Assembly (NCBI RefSeq): GCF_013283645.1
Contig: NZ_JABEKV010000001.1
Location: 1,294,577-1,358,576, forward strand
Length of the DNA stretch: 64,000 bases
DNA from: Sinorhizobium psoraleae
Lineage (GTDB): Bacteria > Pseudomonadota > Alphaproteobacteria > Rhizobiales > Rhizobiaceae
Direction: 5' to 3'
Part shown: positions 55,117 to 64,000 of the stretch, piece after piece
How the letters are laid out: every line of letters begins with the position of its first letter
Position numbering within the stretch: the first letter of the stretch is position 1
Notes under the pieces: generated by a model
The model's input: only the letters and a program-made list of their open reading frames with translations
Databases searched by the model: none
Told to the model about the DNA's origin: nothing
Translations under genes and position numbers: made by a program

Positions 55117-56802
55117 ATGGAACACCTTCAACAGACGCACATGTCGAGGCCGCGGCCCTCAAGCCAGCCTGCAAGGCTCTGGGGCGCGCTTTCCACGACC
55201 GGGCTGCTTGTCGGCGTGCTGTTCTTCGCGGTTTCGCTGACGCCGAGTCTCATTCCACGGCCCTACCTGGTCCAGGGAGCGATATCCGGTCTTTCGCTAG
55301 CGGCGGGTTACGCGATTGGCGTGTTCCTGCGCTGGCTCTGGTCGTTTTTCGAACTTCCCGATGCATCCCCACGGCGCGCGCGCACTTTGAAGATCGTGGC
55401 GGGGCTCGTCTGTGGCGCGGCAGTCGCGGTGTTCCTATGGCAGACGGCAGGATGGCAGAACACTGTTCGAAACATCATGGGCCTTGAACCGATCGAAACG
55501 GTGGCCCCCCTGAAGCTCGGTCTCCTCGCCGCCTTGGTCTTCTTCGTGCTCGTCTTTCTGGCGCGGCTGTTCCTGCTGACATTTCATTTTCTGTCGCGCA
55601 TGCTGGAACGCCTCGTGACGCGCCCCATCGCGAGGGCTATCGGCGGGCTCGCAGCCATTGCACTTTTCTGGTCGGTTGCCGACGGCTTGATCTTCAAGCT
55701 CGCATTGCGCGCCGCCGACAGCTCGTTCCAGCAGCTCGACGCGCTTATCGACGCGGATGTCGCACCACCGTCGGATCCGGCCAAGACGGGCAGCGCCGCA
55801 TCGCTCGTCAATTGGGACGAACTGGGACGGCAGGGCCGCCAGTTCATCGCCTCCGGCCCGACGGGTGCCGAGATCGGCGCCTTCTTCGGCGGTGGGGCGC
55901 GAGACCCCATACGGGTCTATGTCGGGCTAAATTCTGCCGAGACCGCCCGGGAGCGGGCAAAACTGGCTCTGGAAGAACTGAAACGAGCCGGCGGTTTCGA
56001 GCGCAAGTCGCTGCTCGTCGTCGTTCCGACCGGCACCGGCTGGATCGATCCGGCAGCCCTCGATCCGGTCGAATATCTCCTGCACGGCGACGTCGCGAGC
56101 GTCGCGGTGCAATATTCCTATCTCACGAGCTGGTTGTCGTTGCTGGTCGAGCCGGGCTACGGGGCCGACGCCGCCAATGCGCTCTTCGATGAAGTCTACA
56201 GCTACTGGACGACGCTGCCGAAGGATCGGCGCCCGAAGCTCTATCTCCACGGCTTGAGTCTTGGCGCGATGAACTCGCAAGGTTCGGTCGATCTCTTCGA
56301 TGTCATAAGCGATCCTTTTCAGGGCGCGTTATGGAGCGGGCCGCCTTTTCCGAGCGGGATGTGGCAATCGGTAACCGCGGACCGCGATCCTTCCTCGCCG
56401 GCATGGCTGCCGCGCTACCGCGACAGTTCGGTCATCCGCTTCACGAGCCAGGAGAATGTGCTCGACATGGAAGGCGCGCGCTGGGGTGCGATGAGGATCG
56501 TCTATCTGCAATATGCGAGCGATCCGGTGACCTTCTTCGATCCCCATGCCTTCTATCGCGAGCCGCAATGGATGAAGGCCCCGCGGGGTCCCGATGTCTC
56601 GCCGGCGCTGCGTTGGTTCCCGGTCGTGACCGGGCTGCAGCTTCTGGCCGACATGGCTTTGGCGACGACATCGCCGATCGGCTACGGCCATGTCTATGCG
56701 CCGGAGCATTATATCGATGCCTGGATGGCGGTAACCGATCCGCCGACGGTCACGCCCGAAGACGTGACGCGGTTGAAAACGCATTTCAAGGGCAAGTTCT
56801 GA
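55117..56802 (+). CDS. Membrane-bound alpha/beta-hydrolase (DUF2319-type)
   Basis: 561 residues from ATG 55117, with GGAGG seven bases upstream. The first 195 residues form about four membrane helices (TTGLLVGVLFFAVSLTPS, GAISGLSLAAGYAIGVFL, LLAALVFFVLVFLARLFLL and one near 175-190). The cytoplasmic or periplasmic catalytic part has the nucleophile elbow GLSLG with Ser381 (LYLHGLSLGAMNS), GTGWIDPAALDPVEYLLHGD and PVTFFDPHAFY. It matches a family of predicted membrane esterases or lipases with no known substrate. Confidence 0.88.
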   Translation: MEHLQQTHMSRPRPSSQPARLWGALSTTGLLVGVLFFAVSLTPSLIPRPYLVQGAISGLSLAAGYAIGVFLRWLWSFFELPDASPRRARTLKIVAGLVCGAAVAVFLWQTAGWQNTVRNIMGLEPIETVAPLKLGLLAALVFFVLVFLARLFLLTFHFLSRMLERLVTRPIARAIGGLAAIALFWSVADGLIFKLALRAADSSFQQLDALIDADVAPPSDPAKTGSAASLVNWDELGRQGRQFIASGPTGAEIGAFFGGGARDPIRVYVGLNSAETARERAKLALEELKRAGGFERKSLLVVVPTGTGWIDPAALDPVEYLLHGDVASVAVQYSYLTSWLSLLVEPGYGADAANALFDEVYSYWTTLPKDRRPKLYLHGLSLGAMNSQGSVDLFDVISDPFQGALWSGPPFPSGMWQSVTADRDPSSPAWLPRYRDSSVIRFTSQENVLDMEGARWGAMRIVYLQYASDPVTFFDPHAFYREPQWMKAPRGPDVSPALRWFPVVTGLQLLADMALATTSPIGYGHVYAPEHYIDAWMAVTDPPTVTPEDVTRLKTHFKGKF

Positions 56803-56821
56803 CGATATGCCTTAGTATTGC

Positions 56822-57685
56822 CTATACCTGCGCCGGCATTGACGAGAGTAGCAGCTCCATCGCCCCGATGATCTTGCGGTGCTGGTGCGCGTGGCGCGTG
56901 CGGAGGCTCGTCGCGGCATAGACGGCCTGTGGGATGACCGGCGCATCGGCGACCGCGGTCGCAATGCCGCTGTCGGAGAGTCGCTCGGCGGTGGCACTCG
57001 TCACGTAAGCCGCTCCGCCGAGCGAACGCAGGAGGCCGGCGATCGCCATGTTCTGCCCCGCGGAGAGCGAAGCGGCCGAGAGATGCGGCAGAGCCAGCCT
57101 ATGGGCGCGGTCGAAGGCCGGCGAATAGCTCGAGCGGATATAACTCTCGGGCTTGACGGCGGCCATGTCACGGGCCTCAGTGCTGACCAGTATGTAATGC
57201 AGTTCGCCGATCCGTTCATAGTGGAGATCGGGCAGGTAGTGGGGTGTATAGAGAACCGCCAGGTCAAGCTCCCCGGCCGCGAGATCGCGGTTCATCTGGT
57301 TGGAATAATCCGCCTCCATGTAGATCTCGGTCTGCGGCAACTCGCGGCGGACGGCTGCGAGCCAGTCACCGGCAAAGGTCTCGGCCAGATCGTGCTGGAT
57401 ACCCAGCCGCATCGAACGCTCGAAAGCGCCGGCGCTGGCGACCGCTCTCGTCGCTTCATGCCATTGATTTTGAAGCGCTTTCGCGTAATCCAGAAAGCGC
57501 AGGCCGGAAGCGGTCGGAACCGTGCCGCCCTTGCTGCGGGTGAAGAGCTTGCGGTTGAACTGCGCCTCCAGCGCCTTCACGCGATGAGAAACGGTCGACT
57601 GGGTGATGTTCAACCGCTCGGCCGTGCGGTTGAAGCTTCGCGTTTCCATGAGGTCCAGAAACGTCTCGATCAGTTCAACTTGCAT
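56822..57685 (-). CDS. LysR-family regulator of the demethylase cluster
   Basis: 287 residues. HTH: LIETFLDLMETRSFNRTAER and LNITQSTVSHRVKALEAQFN; effector domain with LGIQHDLAETFAGDWLAAV and GELDLAVLYTPHYLPD. It is divergent from the first GcvT-fusion gene across 126 bp, so it most likely controls that operon. It is convergent with the alpha/beta-hydrolase gene, whose stop lies 19 bp away. Confidence 0.9.
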   Translation of the reverse strand: MQVELIETFLDLMETRSFNRTAERLNITQSTVSHRVKALEAQFNRKLFTRSKGGTVPTASGLRFLDYAKALQNQWHEATRAVASAGAFERSMRLGIQHDLAETFAGDWLAAVRRELPQTEIYMEADYSNQMNRDLAAGELDLAVLYTPHYLPDLHYERIGELHYILVSTEARDMAAVKPESYIRSSYSPAFDRAHRLALPHLSAASLSAGQNMAIAGLLRSLGGAAYVTSATAERLSDSGIATAVADAPVIPQAVYAATSLRTRHAHQHRKIIGAMELLLSSMPAQV

Positions 57686-57811
57686 CTTTGCGACACGCCG
57701 CCTCCAAAACGCGGGAAGCCTAATCGAATTCTTCGATCAATAAAACCTCATTTCGCTGCTTGATGGTCTTTCGCTCGTCGTCAAATATCCCCTCAAAAGA
57801 GGGAAATACGC

Positions 57812-60259
57812 ATGTCGAATTTGCCGTCTCACGCACGCGTCGTAATCATCGGCGGGGGAGCTGTTGGCGCCTCCTCGCTCTATCATCTTGCCAAGGCCGG
57901 CTGGACCGATTGCGTGCTTCTGGAAAAGAACGAGCTGACCGCGGGTTCGACCTGGCACGCGGCCGGCAACGTGCCGACCTTCTCCTCTTCCTGGTCGATC
58001 ATGAACATGCAGCGCTATTCGGCCTCGCTCTATCGCGAGCTGGGAATGCTGGTCGACTACCCGATGAACTATCACGTCACCGGATCGATCCGCCTCGGGC
58101 ATTCGAAGGAGCGGCTGCAGGAGTTCAAGCGCGTCGTCGGCATGGGGCGCTACCAGGGCATGGACCTCGACATCCTGACGCCGGACGAGATGCGCAGCCG
58201 CTATCCCTTCTTGGAAACCCACGAGCTGACGGGCGCGCTCTACGACCCCTATGACGGTGATATCGACCCGGCACAGCTCACCCAGGCGCTCGCCAAGGGC
58301 GCGCGCGACTTGGGCGCGAAGATCATCCGCTTCTGTCCCGTCACGGGAGCACGCCGCGAAAACGATGAATGGGTGATCTCGACGCCGCAGGGCGAAATCC
58401 GCTGCGAATATGTCGTCAACGCCGCCGGCTACTACGCACGCGAAGTGGGCAAGATGTTCGGCCGCGACGTGCCGATGATGGTGATGAGCCACCAATATAT
58501 TCTCTTCGACGAAATCCCGGAGCTTGCCGCCTGGTCGAAAGAAGCAGGGCACAAGCTGCCGCTGCTGCGCGACGTCGACTCCTCCTATTATCTCCGGCAG
58601 GAGAAATACGGCATGAACCTCGGGCCCTACGAGCGGAACTGCCGCGCTCATTGGGTAACGCCTGATGATCCGATGCCCGAGGACTTCTCCTTCCAGCTCT
58701 TCCCCGACGATCTGGAAAGATTGGAATGGTATCTGAACGACGCGGTCGAGCGCGTACCGATCCTCGGCACCGCCGGTCTTTCGCGCGTGATCAACGGACC
58801 GATTCCTTACGCGCCCGACGGCAATCCGCTGATCGGGCCGATGCCCGGCGTGCCGAATGCCTTCGAAGCCTGTGTCTTCACCTTTGGCATCTGCCAGGCT
58901 GGCGGGGCCGGCAAGGTGCTCGCCGAGTGGGTAACCGAGGGCCAGACGGAATGGGACATGTGGTCCTGCGATCCGCGCCGCTACACCGACTATACCGATC
59001 AGGACTATTGCATCGCCAAGGGCATGGAAATCTACGGCCACGAATATGCGATGCATTTTCCGAAACATTACTGGCCCGCAGGCCGCGGCAAGAAGCTCTC
59101 GCCGATCCACGACCGGATCGCTGCGCTCGGCGCCCAGTTCAAGCCCTATAACGGCTGGGAGCGTGCCATGTGGTATGCGAAACCCGGCGACGACACGTCC
59201 GAGCAAGCGACGCAGACCTGGCGTCGAGAAGGGCCGTGGGCAAGACGCATCGAGGAGGAATGCCTGGCGGTCCGCGATGCCGCCGGCATTCTCGACCTGC
59301 CGGGCTTCTCGCGCTTTCGCATAAAGGGCGAGGGGGCGCGGGAGTGGCTGACAGGGCTCATCATCGGTCGTGTGCCGAAGCCCGGACGTATCGGCCTTGC
59401 CTATTTCGCCGACGACAAGGGGCGCATCGTTACCGAAATGTCGGTGATGGCGATCGAGGAGGATTTCTTTTTCCTGATTACCGCGGCGACGGCGCAATGG
59501 CATGATTTCGAATGGCTGCAGAAGCACCGCCCGGTCGACGCGGCTTTCACGTTTGACGACGTGACTGCGAATTTCTCCTGCCAGATCCTCACCGGGCCGA
59601 AATCGCGCGACATCCTGGCGGAGGTTTCGGACGCCGACCTCACGAAAGGCTGGCTCACGCATCAGACTGCACAGATCGCCGGGCGTTACTGCCAGCTCGT
59701 TCGCGTCTCCTTCGCCGGCGAACTCGGATGGGAAATTCACACGAAGGTGGACGACACGGTGGCGATCTTCGACACGGTCTGGGCGGCGGGCCAGAAACAC
59801 GGCCTCAAACCGTTCGGCATGGAGGCGCTCGACAGCCTGCGCATCGAAAAAGGTTACCGCGCCTGGAAGGGTGATTTGTCAACCGACTACACGGTCCTGC
59901 AGGGCGGGCTCGAGCGCTTCGTCGATTGGTCGAAGCCGGCCTTCAAGGGCAAGGCCGCGCTGGAGCGCGAGAAGCAACAGGGCGTCACCAAGCGCTTCGT
60001 CACCCTGACGGTCGAGGCTGGCGAATGCGATGCGCCCTATATGTCGACGCTGTGGTCGGGCGGCGAGGTCGTCGGCGAGACGACCTCCGGAAACTGGGGC
60101 TATCGTGTCGGCAAGTCGATCGCGCTTGGCATGCTGCGCGCGGATCTCGCCATACCGGGTCAGGAGATCGAGGTCGAGATTTTCGGTGAACGCTTCAAGG
60201 CGATCGTTCAGCTGGACCAGCCGCTCTGGGATCCCTCGAATGAAAGACTGAGAGCATGA
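57812..60259 (+). CDS. Dimethylglycine/sarcosine-dehydrogenase-type flavoprotein-GcvT fusion, copy 1
   Basis: 815 residues. The FAD-dependent oxidoreductase part (1 to about 370) has VVIIGGGAVGASSLYHLAKA and ELTAGSTWHAAG, where His49 matches the histidine that binds FAD covalently in DMGDH. A linker domain (about 375-430) precedes the GcvT aminomethyltransferase part (about 435-800; GIPERN-like regions and RIEKGYRAWKGDL). Such enzymes demethylate N-methyl groups and pass formaldehyde to tetrahydrofolate. The start follows AGAGGGA. It overlaps copy 2 by 4 bases (ATGA). Confidence 0.9.
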   Translation: MSNLPSHARVVIIGGGAVGASSLYHLAKAGWTDCVLLEKNELTAGSTWHAAGNVPTFSSSWSIMNMQRYSASLYRELGMLVDYPMNYHVTGSIRLGHSKERLQEFKRVVGMGRYQGMDLDILTPDEMRSRYPFLETHELTGALYDPYDGDIDPAQLTQALAKGARDLGAKIIRFCPVTGARRENDEWVISTPQGEIRCEYVVNAAGYYAREVGKMFGRDVPMMVMSHQYILFDEIPELAAWSKEAGHKLPLLRDVDSSYYLRQEKYGMNLGPYERNCRAHWVTPDDPMPEDFSFQLFPDDLERLEWYLNDAVERVPILGTAGLSRVINGPIPYAPDGNPLIGPMPGVPNAFEACVFTFGICQAGGAGKVLAEWVTEGQTEWDMWSCDPRRYTDYTDQDYCIAKGMEIYGHEYAMHFPKHYWPAGRGKKLSPIHDRIAALGAQFKPYNGWERAMWYAKPGDDTSEQATQTWRREGPWARRIEEECLAVRDAAGILDLPGFSRFRIKGEGAREWLTGLIIGRVPKPGRIGLAYFADDKGRIVTEMSVMAIEEDFFFLITAATAQWHDFEWLQKHRPVDAAFTFDDVTANFSCQILTGPKSRDILAEVSDADLTKGWLTHQTAQIAGRYCQLVRVSFAGELGWEIHTKVDDTVAIFDTVWAAGQKHGLKPFGMEALDSLRIEKGYRAWKGDLSTDYTVLQGGLERFVDWSKPAFKGKAALEREKQQGVTKRFVTLTVEAGECDAPYMSTLWSGGEVVGETTSGNWGYRVGKSIALGMLRADLAIPGQEIEVEIFGERFKAIVQLDQPLWDPSNERLRA

Positions 60260-62703
60260 CGAAGCCCATTCCTGCAAAAGCCCGTGCCGTCATCATCGGC
60301 GGCGGCGTTTCCGGTTGCTCGGTCGCCTATCACCTGTCGAAGCTTGGCTGGAAGGACGTGGTGCTGCTCGAGCGCAAGCAGCTGACGTCCGGTACGACCT
60401 GGCATGCGGCCGGGCTGATCGGCCAGCTTCGTGCTTCGCAGAACATGACGCGGCTCGCGAAATATTCGGCCGACCTCTACGTCAAGCTCGAAGCTGAAAC
60501 CGGCATCGCCACCGGCATGCGCCAGAACGGGTCGATCACCGTTGCGCTGACGGAAGAGCGCAAGGAAGAAATCTACCGCCAGGCCTCGCTCGCCCGCGCC
60601 TTCGACGTCGATGTCCGCGAGATCACGCCGGATGAGGTGAAGGCGATGTATCCGCATCTCAACACCTCCGACGTCAAGGCGGCGGTGCATCTGCCGCTCG
60701 ATGGTCAGTGCGACCCCGCCAACATCGCGATGGCGCTTGCCAAAGGCGCGCGCCAGAATGGCGCGACCATTATCGAGGGCGTGAAAGTCACTTCCGTTCT
60801 CAATAAAGACGGCCGCGTGACCGGCGTCACTTGCGAGCAGAACGGCGAGAGCTTCACGATCGAGACGGAAAATGTCGTCAATTGCGCCGGCATGTGGGGC
60901 AGGGAGTTCGCGCGCCAGTCGGGCGTCACCGTGCCGCTGCACGCCTGCGAGCATTTCTACATCGTCACCGAGGCAATCCCGGGCCTCACCCGTCTGCCGG
61001 TGCTGCGCGTGCCGGACGAGTGCACCTATTACAAGGAAGATGCCGGCAAGATGCTGGTCGGCGCCTTCGAGCTTAAGGCCAAGCCCTGGGGCATGGACGG
61101 CATCCGCGAGGACTTCTGCTTCGACCAGCTGCCGGAGGACTTCGACCACTTCGCGCCGATCCTCGAAATGGCGGTCAACCGCATGCCGATGCTGGAAACG
61201 GCGGGCATCCACACTTTCTTCAACGGACCGGAAAGCTTTACGCCCGACGACCGCTATTATCTCGGCGAGGCGCCGGAGGTGAAAGGTTATTGGGTTGCCG
61301 CCGGCTACAATTCGATCGGCATCGTTTCCTCCGGCGGCGCCGGGATGGCGCTGGCGCAATGGATGAACGACGGCGAGCCGCCCTTCGATCTTTGGGAGGT
61401 CGATATCCGCCGGGCGCAGCCGTTCCAGAAGAACCGCAGCTATCTCAAGGAGCGCGTGTCGGAGACGCTCGGCCTGCTCTATGCCGATCACTTCCCCTAT
61501 CGCCAGATGGCGACCGCGCGCGGCGTCCGCCGCTCGCCGCTGCATGAGCATCTGAAGGCCCGCGGCGCCGTCTTCGGAGAAGTGGCAGGCTGGGAGCGTG
61601 CCAACTGGTTCGCCAACGAGGGACAGGAACGCGAATACCGCTACTCGTGGAAGCGTCAGAACTGGTTCGAGAACCAGAGGGCGGAGCATCTCTCTGTTCG
61701 CAATGGCGTCGGTCTCTTCGACATGACGTCCTTCGGCAAGATCCGCGTCGAGGGCCGCGATGCGCTTTTGTTCCTGCAGCGGCTCTGCGCCAATGAGATG
61801 AACGTGGAGCCGGGCCGCATCGTCTACACCCAGATGTTGAACGCGCGCGGCGGCATCGAGAGCGACCTGACCGTGACGCGACTTTCGGAAACCGCCTTTT
61901 TCGTCGTCGTGCCCGGCGCGACGCTGCAGCGCGATCTCGCGTGGCTGCGCAAGCATGTTCGCGACGAGTTCGTCGTCATCACCGACGTGACAGCCGCCGA
62001 AAGCGTACTTTGCGTGATGGGACCGAAGGCGCGCGAGCTGATGCAGAAGGTCAGCCCCAACGACTTCTCCAATCAGGCGCATCCTTTCGCTACGGCGCGC
62101 GAAATCGAAATCGGCATGGGGCTCGCCCGCGCCCACCGCGTCACCTATGTCGGCGAGCTCGGCTGGGAACTCTACGTCTCTACCGACCAGGCGGCGCATG
62201 TGTTCGAAACGCTGGAAGCGGCAGGTGGCGACATGGGGCTCAAGCTCTGCGGTCTTCACACGCTCGACAGCTGCCGGATCGAGAAGGCGTTCCGCCATTT
62301 CGGCCACGACATCACCGACGAGGATCATGTGCTCGAAGCCGGCCTTGGCTTTGCGGTGAAGCAGGACAAGGGCGATTTCATGGGCCGGGAAGCAGTGCTC
62401 GCCAAGGCGAACAAGGGGCTGTCACGCCGGCTGGTGCAGTTCCGGCTTGCCGACCCGGAGCCGCTGCTCTTCCACAACGAAGCGATTGTCCGCGATGGCG
62501 AGATCGTCGGCACGATCACGTCTGGCAATTACGGCCACTATCTCGGTGGCGCGGTCGGTCTTGGTTACGTGTCCTGCGAGGGAGAGAGCGAGGCGGATGT
62601 GCTCAGGTCGAGTTACGAGATCGAAATCGCCGGAACGCGCGTCAAGGCCGAGGCTTCGCTGAAGGCCATGTATGATCCGAAGGCGGAGCGGGTCCGGGCC
62701 TGA
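60256..62703 (+). CDS. Dimethylglycine/sarcosine-dehydrogenase-type flavoprotein-GcvT fusion, copy 2
   Basis: 815 residues, starting in the ATGA overlap with copy 1. Oxidoreductase part: RAVIIGGGVSGCSVAYHLSK and QLTSGTTWHAAG (His50). The GcvT part has GVGLFDMTSFGKIRVEGRDA, GRIVYTQMLNARGG, THF-side VTYVGELGWELYVSTDQA and GLHTLDSCRIEKAFRHFGHD. It differs from copy 1 in the segment after the flavin His (LIGQLRASQNMTRLAKY), so the two probably act on different N-methyl substrates or in sequence. Confidence 0.9.
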   Translation: MTKPIPAKARAVIIGGGVSGCSVAYHLSKLGWKDVVLLERKQLTSGTTWHAAGLIGQLRASQNMTRLAKYSADLYVKLEAETGIATGMRQNGSITVALTEERKEEIYRQASLARAFDVDVREITPDEVKAMYPHLNTSDVKAAVHLPLDGQCDPANIAMALAKGARQNGATIIEGVKVTSVLNKDGRVTGVTCEQNGESFTIETENVVNCAGMWGREFARQSGVTVPLHACEHFYIVTEAIPGLTRLPVLRVPDECTYYKEDAGKMLVGAFELKAKPWGMDGIREDFCFDQLPEDFDHFAPILEMAVNRMPMLETAGIHTFFNGPESFTPDDRYYLGEAPEVKGYWVAAGYNSIGIVSSGGAGMALAQWMNDGEPPFDLWEVDIRRAQPFQKNRSYLKERVSETLGLLYADHFPYRQMATARGVRRSPLHEHLKARGAVFGEVAGWERANWFANEGQEREYRYSWKRQNWFENQRAEHLSVRNGVGLFDMTSFGKIRVEGRDALLFLQRLCANEMNVEPGRIVYTQMLNARGGIESDLTVTRLSETAFFVVVPGATLQRDLAWLRKHVRDEFVVITDVTAAESVLCVMGPKARELMQKVSPNDFSNQAHPFATAREIEIGMGLARAHRVTYVGELGWELYVSTDQAAHVFETLEAAGGDMGLKLCGLHTLDSCRIEKAFRHFGHDITDEDHVLEAGLGFAVKQDKGDFMGREAVLAKANKGLSRRLVQFRLADPEPLLFHNEAIVRDGEIVGTITSGNYGHYLGGAVGLGYVSCEGESEADVLRSSYEIEIAGTRVKAEASLKAMYDPKAERVRA

Positions 62704-62711
62704 AAATGGAC

Positions 62712-62840
62712 CGCCCATCATCCGCCTGCCGGCACCTTCTCCCCGTTTTGACGGGGAGAAGGGAGATGCCGCGCCGTCCAGCCCCTTCTCCCTCGCGTGC
62801 GGGGAGAGGGTTAGTCTTCGGTTAAAACCCGAGGAGAGGG
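62712..62840. repeat. CCTCTCCCCGC-type mosaic intergenic repeat, copy 2
   Basis: Begins with CGCCCATCATCCGCCTGCCG; hairpins CCTTCTCCCCG/CGGGGAGAAGG (about 62735-62762) and the asymmetric CCCTTCTCCCTCGC/GCGGGGAGAGGG (about 62782-62810). It fills most of the 195-base gap between copy 2 and the MttB-like gene, whose ribosome site lies beyond it. Confidence 0.65.
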
Positions 62841-62898
62841 ACAAATCCGCCGGCAAGCGCGAGCGGCAAAGAGCTATGGCGCCATTGGGAGATGAATG

Positions 62899-64000
62899 AT
62901 GGCTGACGAATGCGCAGTTGCGGTTTCGAGACGGTCAGGCGGACGGGCAGCGCGCGTGGCGCTTCGCTCCGCACCGCTTGCGGAAAACATCCGGCCGGTG
63001 CGACCGGGCCTTCCCGGCGGCCAGTACAAGCCTCTGAGCGAGGCGAATGTCCAGCGCATCCATGAAGCGGCGCTTGATGCGCTGGAGCAGATCGGGCTTG
63101 CCAATGCGCCGAAATCCGGCATTGAGATCATGACCGACGCCGGCGCTGTTCTCGGCGATGATGGGCGCATCCGCTTTCCCCGCGCGCTGGTCGAGGACAT
63201 GCTGGCCATTGCCGCCCGCGACATCACGCTTCATGCCCGCGATCCGAAGCAGGATCTCGAGCTAAGCGGCACGCGGGTCTACTACGGCACCGCCGGTGCG
63301 GCGGTTCACGTCGTCGATGTCGAGAAGCGGGAATACCGCGAGTCGACTGCCAAGGACCTGCTGAACGCCGCCCAGCTCGTTCACCATCTCGACAATGTCC
63401 ACTTCTTCCAGCGGGCAATGGTGTGCCGGGACATTCCCGATAACTTCCTGATGGACATCAATACGCTCTATGCCTGTTGCGCCGGAACGACGAAGCATGT
63501 CGGCACCAGCTTTTCCGATCCGTCGCATGTCGAGGGCTGTTTCGACCTGATCCATATGATCGCCGGCGGAGAGGACAAGTGGCGGGCGCGGCCCTTCGTT
63601 TCCAATTCCAACTGCTTCGTCGTGCCGCCGATGAAATTCGCCGAGGAAAGCTGCATCACCATGGAGGCCTGCATCCGCGGCGGCATGCCGGTGCTCCTGC
63701 TTTCGGCAGGGCAGGCGGGCGCGACTGCGCCGGCGCCGCTTGCGACCGCGATCGTGCAGGCGGTTGCCGAATGCCTGGCGGGTGTCGTCTACGTCAATGC
63801 CATGTCGCCCGGCCATCCGGCGATCTTCGGCACTTGGCCTTTCGTTTCGGACTTGAGGACAGGGGCGATGTCGGGTGGTTCCGGCGAGCAGGCGCTGCTG
63901 ACGGCCGGCTGCGCGCAGATGCACCAGTTCTATCGCCTGCCGGGCGGGGCCGCCGCCGGCATCGCTGACGCGAAGCTGCCGGACATGCAGGCCGGCTGGG
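62899..64000 (+). CDS. MttB-family (trimethylamine methyltransferase-like) protein, 3' end outside window
   Basis: 367 codons from ATG 62899 (GGGAGA about ten bases upstream) to the window edge, with no stop. Conserved MttB blocks: ALDALEQIGLANAPKSGIEI near the N-terminus, YYGTAGAAVHVVDVE, MDINTLYACCAGTTKHVGTS, FVSNSNCFVVPP and LLLSAGQAGATAPAPLATAI. The archaeal enzyme has pyrrolysine (UAG); no in-frame TAG is present up to the edge, so this is probably the non-Pyl branch. Such proteins demethylate betaines with a corrinoid. Neighbouring GcvT fusions fit N-methyl catabolism. Confidence 0.88.
   Translation, partial: MADECAVAVSRRSGGRAARVALRSAPLAENIRPVRPGLPGGQYKPLSEANVQRIHEAALDALEQIGLANAPKSGIEIMTDAGAVLGDDGRIRFPRALVEDMLAIAARDITLHARDPKQDLELSGTRVYYGTAGAAVHVVDVEKREYRESTAKDLLNAAQLVHHLDNVHFFQRAMVCRDIPDNFLMDINTLYACCAGTTKHVGTSFSDPSHVEGCFDLIHMIAGGEDKWRARPFVSNSNCFVVPPMKFAEESCITMEACIRGGMPVLLLSAGQAGATAPAPLATAIVQAVAECLAGVVYVNAMSPGHPAIFGTWPFVSDLRTGAMSGGSGEQALLTAGCAQMHQFYRLPGGAAAGIADAKLPDMQAGW

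Noticed and set aside
57737-62328. 687- and 706-codon minus-strand frames opposite the two GcvT-fusion genes
   Set aside because: Both mirror the plus-strand genes and share the same G+C-driven openness; no ribosome site or domain was seen.

Overview
The window reads as the chromosome of an alphaproteobacterium of the order Hyphomicrobiales (Rhizobiales), most likely Sinorhizobium/Ensifer or a close relative. The grounds are the high G+C coding style, the BA14K-, SIMPL- and DUF1236-type envelope proteins, a MarR/OmpR/histidine-kinase set resembling petP-petR, and several RIME-like and other palindromic intergenic repeats typical of rhizobia. The genus is an inference from gene content and repeats; no search was run. 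About 60 protein genes, one tRNA and one cobalamin riboswitch are supported.

Region 1 (1-17.8 kb) is mostly housekeeping and envelope genes. It holds a partial protein tyrosine phosphatase, the MarR/response regulator/kinase set divergent from ilvE across a perfect palindrome, an SH3-DUF1236 protein, a metallo-beta-lactamase-fold hydrolase, a BA14K protein, a cold-shock protein, an EamA exporter, a DUF3052 protein, a PQQ-type sugar dehydrogenase, aspartate aminotransferase (aatA), a LysR-controlled pair of dehydrogenases, and carA.

Region 2 (18-34 kb) is core information processing and threonine catabolism: yqeY, dnaG, recQ, kbl-tdh and rpoD. A run of small conserved proteins follows (GYD, DUF2066, a lytic-transglycosylase-like lipoprotein, DUF1428, YjbQ, SnoaL-like, SIMPL). 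It ends at a tRNA-Ile(CAU) whose 3' end is duplicated 91 bp downstream, as at an integrase attachment site.

Region 3 (34.7-45.1 kb) is a catabolic island-like block. Two tandem paralogous LysR regulators appear to start at ATT and ATA codons. They precede hyuA-hyuB (hydantoinase/oxoprolinase type), a 3-hydroxyisobutyrate-dehydrogenase-like enzyme, an SsuA/NMT1-type ABC importer (binding protein, ATPase, permease) and an SDR dehydrogenase, all on one strand. The layout suggests import of a small compound, ATP-dependent opening of an amide or lactam ring and then oxidation; the substrate is unknown.

Region 4 (45-57.7 kb) is mixed. It contains a DUF1194 protein, a glycoamylase-like (possibly beta-1,2-glucan-active) enzyme next to an FhuF-type ferric reductase, the CbtB/CbtA cobalt transport genes under a B12 riboswitch, two TetR-controlled units, a PLP-dependent sulfur amino acid enzyme opposite an Lrp/AsnC regulator, and a membrane alpha/beta hydrolase.

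Region 5 (56.8-64 kb) is a methylamine-type demethylation cluster. A LysR regulator is divergent from two consecutive 815-residue flavoprotein-GcvT fusions of the dimethylglycine/sarcosine dehydrogenase type. These are followed by an MttB-family methyltransferase, without an in-frame amber codon in the visible part, that runs off the window end. Together they could strip methyl groups from a quaternary or tertiary amine and pass them to tetrahydrofolate.
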